Shown: positions 8,458 through 18,596 of the stretch, one piece after another | How positions within the stretch are numbered: position 1 is the stretch's first letter | Layout of the letters: the number at the start of each line of letters is the position of its first letter | DNA from: Leeuwenhoekiella nanhaiensis | GTDB lineage: Bacteria > Bacteroidota > Bacteroidia > Flavobacteriales > Flavobacteriaceae | Assembly: GCF_002744755.1 (NCBI RefSeq) | Contig: NZ_KZ319296.1 | Location: forward strand, 1 to 64,000 | Length of the DNA stretch: 64,000 nucleotides | Reading direction: 5' to 3' | The notes under the pieces: model-generated | Told to the model about the DNA's origin: nothing | The model's database searches: none | The model's input: only the letters and a program-made list of their open reading frames with translations | Program-made: the position numbers and the translations under genes

Positions 8458-10347
8458 TTATAAACGCTCCAGTTTGCCGGAGTTCCAATCTATTTTAAAA
8501 TGATCTGAAGGTTGGCCGTTATTAAAGCGGTGAAGGATGTGCATCAGGAGTTGAAGCTGTTGGCGGAGTTCAGAATTTGGATACTTATTCCGATTTTGAC
8601 TAAAGCTTTTATAGAGGTGCTCATACAGCGCCAACTGGTTTGCCGTAATGAAGGGTTTAGCCAGGTCGTCACCACCTCGCAGACGGTAGAAATCGTAGAT
8701 AAGGTCTGCGCCGGTACGGTTCTTTAAGATGCTCCGTTTCAGGGGAGTGTTGCGTAGGGGTTGGAGGCGTTTCCATTCTTTTTTGGCAAAGCCGGGCTGA
8801 TTTTGCAAGCGTCTGAGATAGGTTTCGGGCTCTTCCTGAGTCTCGTATGCGAGCAGGAGCAGGTGTTCTAAGCTCATTTCGGGCAGGAAATTAAGCAGGG
8901 TCTGGGGAAAGTCCCCGGGCAGAAAGCGCAGGCGAATGAGTTCGCGTAAATGCCAGGCCGTATATTCGTTATAATCAGATACCTTTAAAATAGCGGCATT
9001 CCAGGCTTCGGATTCCCGGGTTTGTTTAAGATGCCGGTATTCAGTTTTATAGAGTGGAAAGAGGGTCTTAAAACCGGTTACCTTGTTCAGCTTTACGGTT
9101 TCTACTTCAATGCCTGTGGCGCCAATATGTAAAATTTTATAAGCCGGAAAGTAAGCCGCAGGAGATGGAGTCTGAATGTTAATCAGTGTATTTCCGGCTG
9201 CGGTGGTTCGTCTTCCGGTATCGTTGATATGCATATGCCCTCCAACGTGAATTTTTAGTCCGGCATCAGCAAAAGCCTCAGCTACTGCCTCATCAGGCAC
9301 ACGATACAACTGAAACTTACCTGCTCCCATTAGGGCTTCGATTTCGCCTGAAGCATCATCATTAAAATCAATCATCGGGAAATGACTAAAGGCAATCAGC
9401 TTTTTACCCAGCGCATCGGCCTGCTTACTGAGTTTTTCAACCCAGGCAATCAGGTGTTTTTTATGACTCAGTACCCGGTTGTATCCGGTTCCCGCGCCTT
9501 CAAAACCTTCCTTTCCGTCAGGTACAAAAACATCTCCGTCCAGAGCCAATAACCAGATGTCTTTGTTCAGTTCAATCAAATAGCTCAGATCAGGCAGGAG
9601 GGTGTCTGGAGTTACGGGGTATTGACGCTCTTCGAGATTTGCGGCCTGCAGGGCTTTGGCATAGGTATATTCCTGCGGAGTATAGCTGCTAAAAGGTGTA
9701 GCCCAGTAGGCATATTCCGGTCGCGGCATAAAGCCAAAACTTCCCAGAGCATCAAGAACACCCGAATAGCCCATTTTGGCCATATCCGGGCTTACAACCA
9801 CCGGATGCTCATCTGCTTTAGGTGTGTACATGTCTTCGGTACTGAAAATAGGTTGGGGTTTTCCGTTTTCACCTAGAAAATCGGTTTTACCTGCAGGGGT
9901 CTCAAAAGGAACAGCCGGATCGTGGTTTCCGGTGGTAATAAAAAACCGCAGGTCGTATTGGGTTTCAAACGTTCTGAGCAGGCGGTGTAAGCCTTTTAGA
10001 TTTAACGGCTGCCCATCATCTGTATAATCACCTGGAAGCGCCACCCAGTGTACACCCCGCGCGGCAATATCTTCAAGGGCCGTGATAAAGGCAAAGTAAT
10101 TTTCATTAAACAGACGTGTAGAGTGCAATTGGGCTTCCATCGTACGCATCAGGACGTGATTTGTCGTCCCCGGTAAAAGCGGTCCTCGATAGTCAGTATC
10201 TGCAAGTTTACCAAACACATCCTGCAGATGTACATCAGCCAGAAATGCAATGCTTGTGGTTTCTTCCTGCGCCTGGAGCTGTGTTACCGGACAAATAAGA
10301 AGAAGAATTAAAACGGACTTATAAAAATTGAGGAAGAAGCTATTCAT
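8458..10347 (-). CDS. Exported calcineurin-like metallophosphoesterase
   Basis: A 629-residue protein with a signal peptide (about 1-26, ending QLQAQ). The N-terminal half has the motifs of the calcineurin-like phosphoesterase fold in order: FLADVHLQD (DxH), GDYTDDG (GDxxDxG), TTGNHDP (GNHD), FSHFPM and VGGHMH (GHxH), which together hold a two-metal centre. The C-terminal 200 residues are helical and have no domain I recognise. The substrate cannot be read from sequence; exported members cleave phosphomonoesters, phosphodiesters or sphingomyelin-type lipids. It is a single gene, divergent from the protease operon at 10564. The start is supported by the signal peptide. Confidence 0.9.
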   Translation of the reverse strand: MNSFFLNFYKSVLILLLICPVTQLQAQEETTSIAFLADVHLQDVFGKLADTDYRGPLLPGTTNHVLMRTMEAQLHSTRLFNENYFAFITALEDIAARGVHWVALPGDYTDDGQPLNLKGLHRLLRTFETQYDLRFFITTGNHDPAVPFETPAGKTDFLGENGKPQPIFSTEDMYTPKADEHPVVVSPDMAKMGYSGVLDALGSFGFMPRPEYAYWATPFSSYTPQEYTYAKALQAANLEERQYPVTPDTLLPDLSYLIELNKDIWLLALDGDVFVPDGKEGFEGAGTGYNRVLSHKKHLIAWVEKLSKQADALGKKLIAFSHFPMIDFNDDASGEIEALMGAGKFQLYRVPDEAVAEAFADAGLKIHVGGHMHINDTGRRTTAAGNTLINIQTPSPAAYFPAYKILHIGATGIEVETVKLNKVTGFKTLFPLYKTEYRHLKQTRESEAWNAAILKVSDYNEYTAWHLRELIRLRFLPGDFPQTLLNFLPEMSLEHLLLLAYETQEEPETYLRRLQNQPGFAKKEWKRLQPLRNTPLKRSILKNRTGADLIYDFYRLRGGDDLAKPFITANQLALYEHLYKSFSQNRNKYPNSELRQQLQLLMHILHRFNNGQPSDHFKIDWNSGKLERL

Positions 10348-10563
10348 ACGCGATCAGGGTATGCTTTGTTTAACAGGGCCTAATTGGATAATAGCGAAAT
10401 TAGGTATTCCTGGAAGTAAAATAGCCTTGCGCAGCGCTTAATCCTTTCAGAAGTCTTTCATATGTCAATTAATCACATTGGGAGCGAATTAGATTTATAG
10501 AAAGGATTCGGTATTTGTACAAAATCATGTATTTTAACATTTTAGTAACTAAATGGAAATCCT

Positions 10564-11478
10564 ATGCAGAAAATTACCCTTCTACTTCTTATTGCACTCC
10601 TGTTCAATTCCTGTGGTGTTCACAAACGCGCTGCAATCAAAGCCCAGGAAGAATTTGTTGTAGAACTGCGTAAACCCGCAAGCCGGGGTGGGCTGGTAGA
10701 AGTTGCTCTGCAGGGTTTGTTCTTTGGGGCCGATTACCTGGCCGAAAAGACGGCAAAGTCCCTGACCAGCAGCTATTCACAATCTTTGTCTGTTAACGAT
10801 TATTACAATACCGATCTCGGCGCGGTTGAGAAAACCTATTCGGAGATTCGTATCAAAAAATACGCGGCTCCGCAAGCTGAAGCTGATGAACAGCGGCTTA
10901 AGGGCTATATCGAAAGCGATTTGCAAACGATGCCCAAATCGCGGGGTGCTGCCGGCGCAATGACGATGAATGATGTTATCAGGGTGCAGGACAGTAAGGA
11001 AGATCTGCTCAATTTTGAGGCCGTTATCGCTATTGAAAGCGATCCCGAAAACCCCGGCGTCTCCCGGCTGAGTTTTAATGAATTGCGCATTCTGTTTTCG
11101 CGTACCAAGATTTATGAAGATGAAAACCTAAACGCGCGGTTATCGGTATCTATAACCGGGCAGTGGCGCAGTGCAGACAATACCCCGATGGAAGCAGTCC
11201 TGATTGAGCAGGAATACGATTTAAAAAATCTGAAGTACGGCACCGAAAATCAAATCGAAACGCCTATTCTGTCGCCCTGGTATTACGACATTCCGTATCG
11301 GGCTGAAGATGCTGATTTTGGAAAATACGGGGTAGTGAAGGTCAATGTACAGCTTCAGGAGTATGAAGGAGGTAAAAGCAAATACATCAATCAGTTGCCC
11401 AGTATACTTTCAGACAATAAGAATGCGATCATTAAAAACGGTTCGAGCACCATTCAAAAAATCTTAGGTAAGGACTAA
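10564..11478 (+). CDS. Hypothetical lipoprotein, first gene of the protease operon
   Basis: A 304-residue protein with a short lipoprotein signal: a hydrophobic run from residue 4 and LFNSC, so Cys17 is the likely lipidated residue. I do not recognise a family. The body is mixed alpha/beta, with predicted beta strands in the second half (SITGQWRS, VLIEQEYDLKN, GVVKVNVQLQEYEGG). It is the first gene of a five-gene run with spacings of 2, -25, 24 and 19 bp, and the CHASE2 gene starts 2 bp after its stop. Context suggests an outer- or inner-membrane anchored partner of the CHASE2/caspase module. A short palindrome, TTTGTACAAA (10514-10523), lies 40 bp upstream and may be part of the control region. 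Confidence 0.7.
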   Translation: MQKITLLLLIALLFNSCGVHKRAAIKAQEEFVVELRKPASRGGLVEVALQGLFFGADYLAEKTAKSLTSSYSQSLSVNDYYNTDLGAVEKTYSEIRIKKYAAPQAEADEQRLKGYIESDLQTMPKSRGAAGAMTMNDVIRVQDSKEDLLNFEAVIAIESDPENPGVSRLSFNELRILFSRTKIYEDENLNARLSVSITGQWRSADNTPMEAVLIEQEYDLKNLKYGTENQIETPILSPWYYDIPYRAEDADFGKYGVVKVNVQLQEYEGGKSKYINQLPSILSDNKNAIIKNGSSTIQKILGKD

Positions 11479-11480
11479 CT

Positions 11481-12656
11481 GTGAAAAAAAGACACCCCAA
11501 AATCCTCTTTTCCGATGCGTTGCTATGTACCCTGTTTACCTGCATCGTTAGCGGTTTGCTGTATGTTTTGGTGCTCAATATTTCAATACTTGACCCCTTC
11601 TCAAGAGCCTTTGAGGATTTTGAATTTACCGATCTCTATTTTTCTAAAAATTTTTACAGCAAGCAGGCAGATCCTGAAATCATCGTGGTCAATGTAGGGC
11701 AGGCCGATCGTTTTGCTATTGCGCAGGCCCTCCAAAAAATCAATAAATTTAAACCTAAAGCCGTAGGTATAGATCTCATTTTTAAAGAACGCAAAGCCGA
11801 TTTTCCCGATGAACAGTTGCGGTTGGCGCTGTCAGAAACTGAAAACCGGATACATGCCGTGTATCTGGAGAATGGGAGCCTGAAGGAGTCTCATCCTTTT
11901 TTTGAACTCGATCAGGAGCAGGGCGGTTTTATCAACTTCAATCTGGATGGGAATTCGCGTGTGGTACGCGAGTTTACCGGAGTTTTAAAAGAAGATTCGG
12001 TCACGCGATATGCGTTTGCCGGGAAGCTGGCCGTTAAAGCAGGTTACCTGAATGAAACTGCATTAAAGCAACATTACGATACCGAAATTCCCATAAGGTA
12101 TTCGGGAGGTGCGGCTTCTTTTTTAACGCTCACACTAGAAGAAATCAACGAGCGGGAAGATCTTCAGGTTTTAACTAATGCGGTGGTTTTGCTGGGCTAC
12201 GCCGGAACTCCTACCGGAAACCCTTACGATATTGAAGACCGGCATTTCACGCCTTTAAATCCCAATTTTACAGGCCGAAGTATTCCCGATACCTATGGGG
12301 TTTACATTCACGCCACGATTTTACAAAATCTAAAAACGGGAGTGGGATTTTATAAAGTGCCAAAGCCCCTGTCGCTAAGCATCGCGGTTTTATTTTGTTT
12401 TCTGGCCATTTTGGCGGGTATGCGCATCCATAAAAAAAGCGATGTGGTATTTGACCTGAGTATTAAAATCCTGCAACTGCTTATTCCCGTGCTGTTGCTG
12501 TATGGGGCCCTGATTCTGATGGACTGGGGCATTTATATCGCGGTTTTACCCGCGGTGGTTCTGGTTATTCTAGGCTTAGAATGCATTGATTTTTACGTTT
12601 ATTTTCAACGAGTTATACGGAAAGGATACCCATGGAAAAGCTACTTATTGGATTGA
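11481..12656 (+). CDS. CHASE2-domain membrane sensor without an output domain
   Basis: A 391-residue protein that starts at GTG, 2 bp after the preceding stop. One N-terminal membrane segment (about 13-33) is followed by an extracytoplasmic CHASE2 domain (about 60-295; IIVVNVGQ, KPKAVGIDLIF, RDEQ-type helix, VLLGYAGTPTG, GVYIHATILQN) and then two or three membrane segments (about 300-320, 335-355, 358-378). This is the usual CHASE2 topology, but the kinase, cyclase or other cytoplasmic output found in most CHASE2 receptors is absent, leaving about 18 residues. CHASE2 domains sense unknown extracellular cues. In cyanobacteria CHASE2 occurs together with FecR and CHAT proteins, a grouping repeated here. 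It overlaps the next gene by 25 bp, implying coupled translation. Confidence 0.88.
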   Translation: MKKRHPKILFSDALLCTLFTCIVSGLLYVLVLNISILDPFSRAFEDFEFTDLYFSKNFYSKQADPEIIVVNVGQADRFAIAQALQKINKFKPKAVGIDLIFKERKADFPDEQLRLALSETENRIHAVYLENGSLKESHPFFELDQEQGGFINFNLDGNSRVVREFTGVLKEDSVTRYAFAGKLAVKAGYLNETALKQHYDTEIPIRYSGGAASFLTLTLEEINEREDLQVLTNAVVLLGYAGTPTGNPYDIEDRHFTPLNPNFTGRSIPDTYGVYIHATILQNLKTGVGFYKVPKPLSLSIAVLFCFLAILAGMRIHKKSDVVFDLSIKILQLLIPVLLLYGALILMDWGIYIAVLPAVVLVILGLECIDFYVYFQRVIRKGYPWKSYLLD

Positions 12657-13402
12657 TTTGTTTTTTGGCTTCCTATGCACAGGCGCAAGACAGCCTGTAT
12701 GTGTATCAAACGGAAGGCATTGTGCTAAAGGGTAAGCTGAATGCTAAAACCCGGGTACAAAAGGGAGCTTTGCTTACCCCTCAGGTAAAGGTAGAACTAC
12801 AACCTCAGGCCAGTCTTACCGCGATTAGTAAAGACGGGTTGCTTTATACCGCAAACGATCCCGGTTTGTACACGCACGCTATGTTATTAAAACGTAAGAC
12901 GCAGGTTTATCCTAAAAATCTATCGGCTAATTATTTCAAATACATCTGGTCTGAATTGTTGGGAAATAGCACCAAACCCACACAAATAGGCGGCGTCTTC
13001 AGGGGTGAAAGCCTGATGTTGTTTCCGGCAGACCGTTCACATATTGCCGGTTCGCGTCTGGAATTTCGATGGTTACAGGATGCTCCGGAAGCTTCAGGCT
13101 ATTTATTTATTCGCGAAGCGGAAGGTGAGGCCGTCTTAAAACTGGAAAGCAACGGTAGCAGTCTGGCGTTTTACGACAATCCCTTTTTTGAAGAAGGAAA
13201 ATCCTATGAATGGGCGGTTACCACGGAAGCTTTTCCCAATTTAAGCAATCTGCGTTTTTTCAGTTTTAAACATATTACTAAAGCGGAGTACGAAGTCTTG
13301 CGCGAAGCGTTCATATCCGAATTGAATAACCCTCTGCTGGCAGGACTTTCCAAACAAGAGCTGGAAAAGCTGTTGTGTGAAGAATATGGGCTTTGCAAAT
13401 AG
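12632..13402 (+). CDS. Exported FecR-like beta protein
   Basis: A 256-residue protein with a signal peptide (1-18, YAQAQ). The N-terminal half resembles FecR/SH3-like beta domains (VLKGKLNAKTRVQKGALL, VKVELQPQASLTAIS, DGLLYTANDPGLYT); the match is weak and is offered as a likeness, not a firm assignment. Residues about 130-225 look like a fibronectin/Ig-type beta sandwich (RLEFRWLQDAPEASGYLFIR, SYEWAVTTE). A short helical tail ends in two cysteines. It starts inside the CHASE2 gene and is followed 24 bp later by the propeller-caspase. FecR domains pass signals in other systems; here it could be a periplasmic link between CHASE2 and the caspase. Confidence 0.65.
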   Translation: MEKLLIGLICFLASYAQAQDSLYVYQTEGIVLKGKLNAKTRVQKGALLTPQVKVELQPQASLTAISKDGLLYTANDPGLYTHAMLLKRKTQVYPKNLSANYFKYIWSELLGNSTKPTQIGGVFRGESLMLFPADRSHIAGSRLEFRWLQDAPEASGYLFIREAEGEAVLKLESNGSSLAFYDNPFFEEGKSYEWAVTTEAFPNLSNLRFFSFKHITKAEYEVLREAFISELNNPLLAGLSKQELEKLLCEEYGLCK

Positions 13403-13426
13403 CCCGATAACTCTAAAACAGGTTCT

Positions 13427-16400
13427 ATGCGATGTATCAAAATAATAAGTTGTTGGTGCCTTTTTTTACTGGCCACTACAGGTGTTTTTAGTCAAAAACA
13501 GGACATTGCCTACACCCCTTCGGGTATTGAGTCGATTACCGCCTTTGATGCCAATGCAAAATCGGGTATGGTCGCAATGGCCGTCTACCCCAATACAGAG
13601 GTGTTGCTGTATGATATGTATACCGCCGATGTTGTTTTTAGAATTAGTGGAAACACCTACACGGCAACGGCGCTGAGTTTTGATGAAAGCGGCGAACAAC
13701 TCCTCATTCATTATCCCAACAAGACGGAGGTTTGGGATCTAATCGCTTTTGAAAAAAAAGTGAGTTATGCTACCGACCTGTATGCACCCCGGGCGTTCTC
13801 CTTTCCAAATCAATCATTTGTAAGCCAGGAAAGTCAAAACCTGGTTTTTAGGGATATCGATCAGGCTCTAACGCAACAAACCTCATTTGACGGGATTGTA
13901 AGCCGCCTGGAGTTTACTCCAGACGGCCGTCAACTGGTTGTTCAGGGTATAGGTTTTCTCAAAGCCCTTGCCGTTGCAGATCTCAACAGGCAGACTGATT
14001 ATAACCTGCAGCATGTAAACAATTTTGTGCTTGGAGAGCAGCAGTTTGTAGTACAGCAAAGAGCCCCGCAATCTTCGTCAGGTTCTGATGTGCGACTCAG
14101 TTTCTACAATTATCAGGGCCAAAAAACCAGCGAAAGCATTCAGCCTGAAAAGGCCTTTCAAACCTTCAATGCTGGGATGCAATTGCTTACAGACCAGCTT
14201 CTGTTGTACGAATCATTTGATAAGGTGTTTCTAATTAACCAGCAGGGTGGGGAAGAGGCTCTGGAATTTGACCCGGGCTTAGAAGATTTTAGGTTTATCA
14301 GAGGACTCGGTTTTGTGCTCAATTTTAAAAAGCGACTGGAGCTTCGGGATCTGGAAGGCAATCTGATCAACCGGTTTTATGCTAAAGACTTTTTGTCAAA
14401 GGGCAGTTTTATCAATCCCGAAAGCGGTGAAGTCGCTGTGATTATTGATAGTTCACTCGTTTTAGGGAACGACACTGCAAAAACTCCAAAGCAAATCAGT
14501 CTCAATTCCAGACTTGTAAATACGGTGACCGGCGACGGGGATGCCCTAGCCTTTGCAACCCACGACGGATACCTCAGGTATTGGAACTTAAAAAACCAAA
14601 AAGAACGCCTGGCTTTTGCGCATAAGCAGAAGACTGCTCCACAATTTTTAAGCCTCAATATTTCGGAACAGGTCATCGTCGCAGGATTTCCGAGAGCACA
14701 TCAGGTAATGGCCTATGATATCAAAACCGGTAAGGAACGTGCGGTACTTCAAATTCCACAGGATCAGCACATCACAGCCCTGGCTTTTGACGGAAAACAA
14801 CTCGTAATCGCCACACGCACCGGAAATTATGCCGTTTATGAACTGCAAACTCAGGCCTTTGCCCTTAAACGCGATTTTACTCCGGCGCTTTCTAACGCAA
14901 TAACAGGAATTAGTATCTCCCATAATAAAGCAGCCCTGAGCAGCCTGGGGCGTATTGTAAAAGTGATTTTAAACCGGGAGGATACCATTGAAAACAAAGA
15001 TGTAATCGTAGGACACTCCAGTTTTATTCACGGCATAGATTACGATAAAAGCGGGACCTATTTGGCAACCGCCGATGTTGCCGGAGACATGCATTTTTGG
15101 GATGCCGAAAAGGGTCGTCTGGTGCACAGCATTCATCTCGATTCTGCCTGGGTTAAAAACCTGAAGCTGCACGATAGCCTGTATGTGACTTCATCAGGCC
15201 CCGGTGTGCTTACTGCCAACTTTTACAATCCTGTGGTATATAAAAAAATCACTGATCCCAAACCTAAACTGCTGGTGCAAAGCGCAAATACCAGTGCCAT
15301 AAGACAGGTGGTCTTTAGCCGGGACGGTAAACTGCTCGCCAGTGATGACGGATCGGTTATTAAAGTCCGGGAGGTGCAAACCGGTTTTTTAATCAGTGAG
15401 TTCAGTACCCAAAATAACACCATTAACGATCTTGACTTTTTGCAGGATAGTGCGACTTTAGTAGTAGCCTCGGGCAAGGCTGTTGAATTTTTTGATGCCT
15501 ATACCGGAGAGTCGAGGAAATTTCTGGATTTTAAAACCCGTAACCGCAGCATTCATCAGGTGAAGGTTTTTCCCAATTTTAATACGGTAGTAGGGCTTAA
15601 TGTACACGGCTGGCATTATCCGCTTTTGATTCATAGCAATTCAGGACTTGTGGTGGGCACGCTTGATGTAAATCCGGAGGCTGAAAAAGACCGTCAAATC
15701 ATCAACCTGATCGTGTCCCGGGACGGTAAGCGTATCGCGACTTACGGCAACAGCTATATCAAGGTTTTCTCGGTAGATGAGCAATTAAAGCTGCAGCAAT
15801 TGACGGCGTATCCACGCAGTGCTCCTGATAAAAGCAATACGTATTGGAACGATCTAATGAGTTTTAATGCTTCCGGAAACCAGTTGTCTTTTGTAGAAAT
15901 GGACAGTCCCAACAAGCTGAAGGTTCTGGATGTGGAAACAGGCAGAATTACTTACGAAACCCGTGGCAAACTTTCGGTTTATGGGTTGAATGACGAGTTG
16001 GTGGGTATGGTGCCCGGTGATGTAAGCCTTTCGTATCTGGAGCCCGGTACCACATCGTGGAAATTTATGTTTGCTGAGCAGGAGCATATAAATCTGATTT
16101 CCAGTTTGGATTACGATCCGGTAAACCAGCTGTATGCCAGTGCAGATAGCTGGGGAAATCTTATCACCTGGGATGCGGAAACTAAAACTCCCCTGTGGCA
16201 GATAGATCGTTTTGAAAATGATATCTACAACGCAGAGCTGAATGCCACGGGCGATCAGATGGCATTTAATACCAAGAGCGGCATTTTTATTTTCGATTTC
16301 AAGCAGTTTAAGATGCGCAAGCTGGAAGGAAACAACTATCCGTACTTTGGTAAATTTTCTAAAGATGGACAGCTTTTCTATTACCGCCAGGCTAACGATT

Positions 16401-18577
16401 ACCGCGTATACCGGGCTGCAAATGAGGCTGATGCCTTGCTGTTTACAACTCCGGTTTCTAAAGACGATGCTTCCGGCAGTTTACTATCTGATGATGGCAG
16501 CGTGCTGAGTTTTAAAAATAAGGCTACCAGTGTTTTGCATTCGTACGATTTAAAAACCAAAGCAGCCCTGCCTGTAGTGAATCTGAATGAAGTACCGGGA
16601 TATTTTTCCCTTACCCCAAAATCTACGACGCTTGACGCTTCCGGAAAACTTCTATTAACAGGTACAGGTATAAAGCGCACAGCAGACTCCCTGATCGTGT
16701 TTAATAAAATCACCTATGTGCCCGCCACCCGAAAGCTTTCGGTGCAATCTGGAGATCACAGTATAGACCTTAAAGAACAGAAAGGCTTTCTGGACTACCG
16801 AATCAAATATCATTCGGCACTGGACGCGTATTCTCAAGACGGTCGCTATTATGCCTATCTGGAAGATTTTCATCTTAAAATTGAAGACCTGGAAGCCGGT
16901 GAAGTGGTATACGACCGCTATGTAAAGGGATTGGATATCGTAAACGGTTTGTTTGCTGAAGACAGTAAAAGTTTGATTTTAGGCTATGAAAACGGCTCTG
17001 TCGAAGTATTGGCCGTACCAGATATGAAGACCGTCTATTCTTTTGCGGGGAGCACTTCGCATATAACAAACCTGCAAGTTGCTAATCGCTATCTGATGGT
17101 TCTGGGTGACGATAACCTGATCAACGTGTTTGATAGTCAGGAAGGTTTTAAGCTGTTGTATTCGGCTACGTTTTTGAAAGACGGGGAGTTTATACTCTCC
17201 AATCCCGATGGGTATTATTATGCTTCTAAAGAGGCCCGAGAGGCTGTGGCGTTTAAGAAGGGTGATGCGGTATATCCTTTTGAGCAATTTGACCTGTTTT
17301 ACAATCGCCCCGATAAAGCTATTGACAATCTGGTACATCTGGGAATTACTGATTCCCTGTTGCAGCAGGGCTATGAGATGGCCTATGAAAAGCGGCTGTT
17401 TAAAATGGGTTTTAAGGAAGAAGGACTTTCAGGGGACTTTGAGCTTCCGGTTTTGGAATTACTTACCAAAGATCTACCAGCCACCACATCGGAAGCTAAC
17501 CTGAGTTTTGACGTACGCGCAACCGATAAAAATCATGATCTGGATCGTATTCTGGTCTGGATTAATGATGTGCCCGTCTACGGCTCAAAAGGGCGCAGTG
17601 TGCGTGCTCAAAATACGCGAAGCCTGTCTGAAAACATTAATCTAAATCTGGCAAGCGGAAGCAATAAAGTACAGGTGGCAGTGGTCAATACTTCGGGAGT
17701 TGAAAGTTTAAAGAAAACCTTTGTAATTAACTCTACTGCTCCCACACCGAAGCCTGATTTGTATGTGGTAAGTATTGGCGTTTCTACCTATCAGGATTCG
17801 GGTTATAGTCTGAAGTATGCAGCAAAAGATTCGCGGGATTTGATTGCCTATGCCCTTGAAAATACTGCCGGTTACGGAAAAATTCATCAGCATAACCTGA
17901 CGGATGAGCAGGTGACTAAGGTCGGTATAACCAAACTCAAAGACAGCCTTAGTCAATCGCGCATCAACGATGTGGTGATCGTGTTTTTTGCCGGGCACGG
18001 GGTGCTTGATGCGGAGATGAATTATTATCTGGGTACTTACGATATGGATTTTGAAAACCCCCAGGAAAAGGGACTGGCCTACGATGGACTTGAGAACCTG
18101 CTGGATGGTATTCCGGCACTTAATAAACTGCTCATCATTGATGCCTGTCATAGTGGGGAAGTAGATCAGGAAGAAACCGCTCTGGCAGAACAGGAGCTGA
18201 CAAACTCTAAAGTTAAAGCCGGAAAACGGGGTTCTATTGTGGTAAAATCAAAAAGCAAGCAACTGGGACTTGAAAATTCTTTTGAACTGATGCAGCTGCT
18301 GTTTTCCGATTTAAGGCGGGGCACCGGTGCCACGGTGATCAGCTCGGCAAGTGGTCTGGAATATGCCTATGAGGGAGAAGCCTGGGAAAACGGCGTTTTT
18401 ACCTATGCCATGCTTGAGGGGCTCAAATCAGGTAACTGTGACCTCAATGAAGATGGAGCTGTGCAGGTATCTGAACTGAAAAGCTACGTGTTTGATAAGG
18501 TTTCTGAACTCACTAACGGCAAGCAGAATCCTACCTCACGAAAAGAAAACCTGGAATATGATTTTACGGTGTGGTAA
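13427..18577 (+). CDS. Exported WD40-type propeller and caspase (peptidase C14) protein
   Basis: A 1716-residue protein with a signal peptide (1-22, ending VFSQ). About 1,300 residues of WD40-like propeller repeats fill the N-terminal part (ATADVAGDMHFWDAEKG, FATHDGYLRYWNLKN, ASADSWGNLITWDAET). An Ig-like domain (about 1340-1435) comes next, then a caspase-fold peptidase from about 1441 (DLYVVSIGVSTYQDSG, LKYAAKDSRDL). The catalytic pair is present: His1524 in FFAGHG and Cys1574 in IIDACHSGE. The protein is closely related in its last 400 residues to the one at 21222-25238. It acts outside the cytoplasm; the propellers probably bind partners or substrate and keep the caspase inactive until triggered. 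Orthocaspases usually cut after Arg/Lys; specificity here is unknown. Confidence 0.92.
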   Translation: MRCIKIISCWCLFLLATTGVFSQKQDIAYTPSGIESITAFDANAKSGMVAMAVYPNTEVLLYDMYTADVVFRISGNTYTATALSFDESGEQLLIHYPNKTEVWDLIAFEKKVSYATDLYAPRAFSFPNQSFVSQESQNLVFRDIDQALTQQTSFDGIVSRLEFTPDGRQLVVQGIGFLKALAVADLNRQTDYNLQHVNNFVLGEQQFVVQQRAPQSSSGSDVRLSFYNYQGQKTSESIQPEKAFQTFNAGMQLLTDQLLLYESFDKVFLINQQGGEEALEFDPGLEDFRFIRGLGFVLNFKKRLELRDLEGNLINRFYAKDFLSKGSFINPESGEVAVIIDSSLVLGNDTAKTPKQISLNSRLVNTVTGDGDALAFATHDGYLRYWNLKNQKERLAFAHKQKTAPQFLSLNISEQVIVAGFPRAHQVMAYDIKTGKERAVLQIPQDQHITALAFDGKQLVIATRTGNYAVYELQTQAFALKRDFTPALSNAITGISISHNKAALSSLGRIVKVILNREDTIENKDVIVGHSSFIHGIDYDKSGTYLATADVAGDMHFWDAEKGRLVHSIHLDSAWVKNLKLHDSLYVTSSGPGVLTANFYNPVVYKKITDPKPKLLVQSANTSAIRQVVFSRDGKLLASDDGSVIKVREVQTGFLISEFSTQNNTINDLDFLQDSATLVVASGKAVEFFDAYTGESRKFLDFKTRNRSIHQVKVFPNFNTVVGLNVHGWHYPLLIHSNSGLVVGTLDVNPEAEKDRQIINLIVSRDGKRIATYGNSYIKVFSVDEQLKLQQLTAYPRSAPDKSNTYWNDLMSFNASGNQLSFVEMDSPNKLKVLDVETGRITYETRGKLSVYGLNDELVGMVPGDVSLSYLEPGTTSWKFMFAEQEHINLISSLDYDPVNQLYASADSWGNLITWDAETKTPLWQIDRFENDIYNAELNATGDQMAFNTKSGIFIFDFKQFKMRKLEGNNYPYFGKFSKDGQLFYYRQANDYRVYRAANEADALLFTTPVSKDDASGSLLSDDGSVLSFKNKATSVLHSYDLKTKAALPVVNLNEVPGYFSLTPKSTTLDASGKLLLTGTGIKRTADSLIVFNKITYVPATRKLSVQSGDHSIDLKEQKGFLDYRIKYHSALDAYSQDGRYYAYLEDFHLKIEDLEAGEVVYDRYVKGLDIVNGLFAEDSKSLILGYENGSVEVLAVPDMKTVYSFAGSTSHITNLQVANRYLMVLGDDNLINVFDSQEGFKLLYSATFLKDGEFILSNPDGYYYASKEAREAVAFKKGDAVYPFEQFDLFYNRPDKAIDNLVHLGITDSLLQQGYEMAYEKRLFKMGFKEEGLSGDFELPVLELLTKDLPATTSEANLSFDVRATDKNHDLDRILVWINDVPVYGSKGRSVRAQNTRSLSENINLNLASGSNKVQVAVVNTSGVESLKKTFVINSTAPTPKPDLYVVSIGVSTYQDSGYSLKYAAKDSRDLIAYALENTAGYGKIHQHNLTDEQVTKVGITKLKDSLSQSRINDVVIVFFAGHGVLDAEMNYYLGTYDMDFENPQEKGLAYDGLENLLDGIPALNKLLIIDACHSGEVDQEETALAEQELTNSKVKAGKRGSIVVKSKSKQLGLENSFELMQLLFSDLRRGTGATVISSASGLEYAYEGEAWENGVFTYAMLEGLKSGNCDLNEDGAVQVSELKSYVFDKVSELTNGKQNPTSRKENLEYDFTVW

Positions 18578-18596
18578 TGAATAAAGAGACGACATA

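Noticed and set aside
17708-18151. 147-codon frame antisense to the caspase domain
   Set aside because: It mirrors conserved caspase codons on the other strand; a shadow frame.
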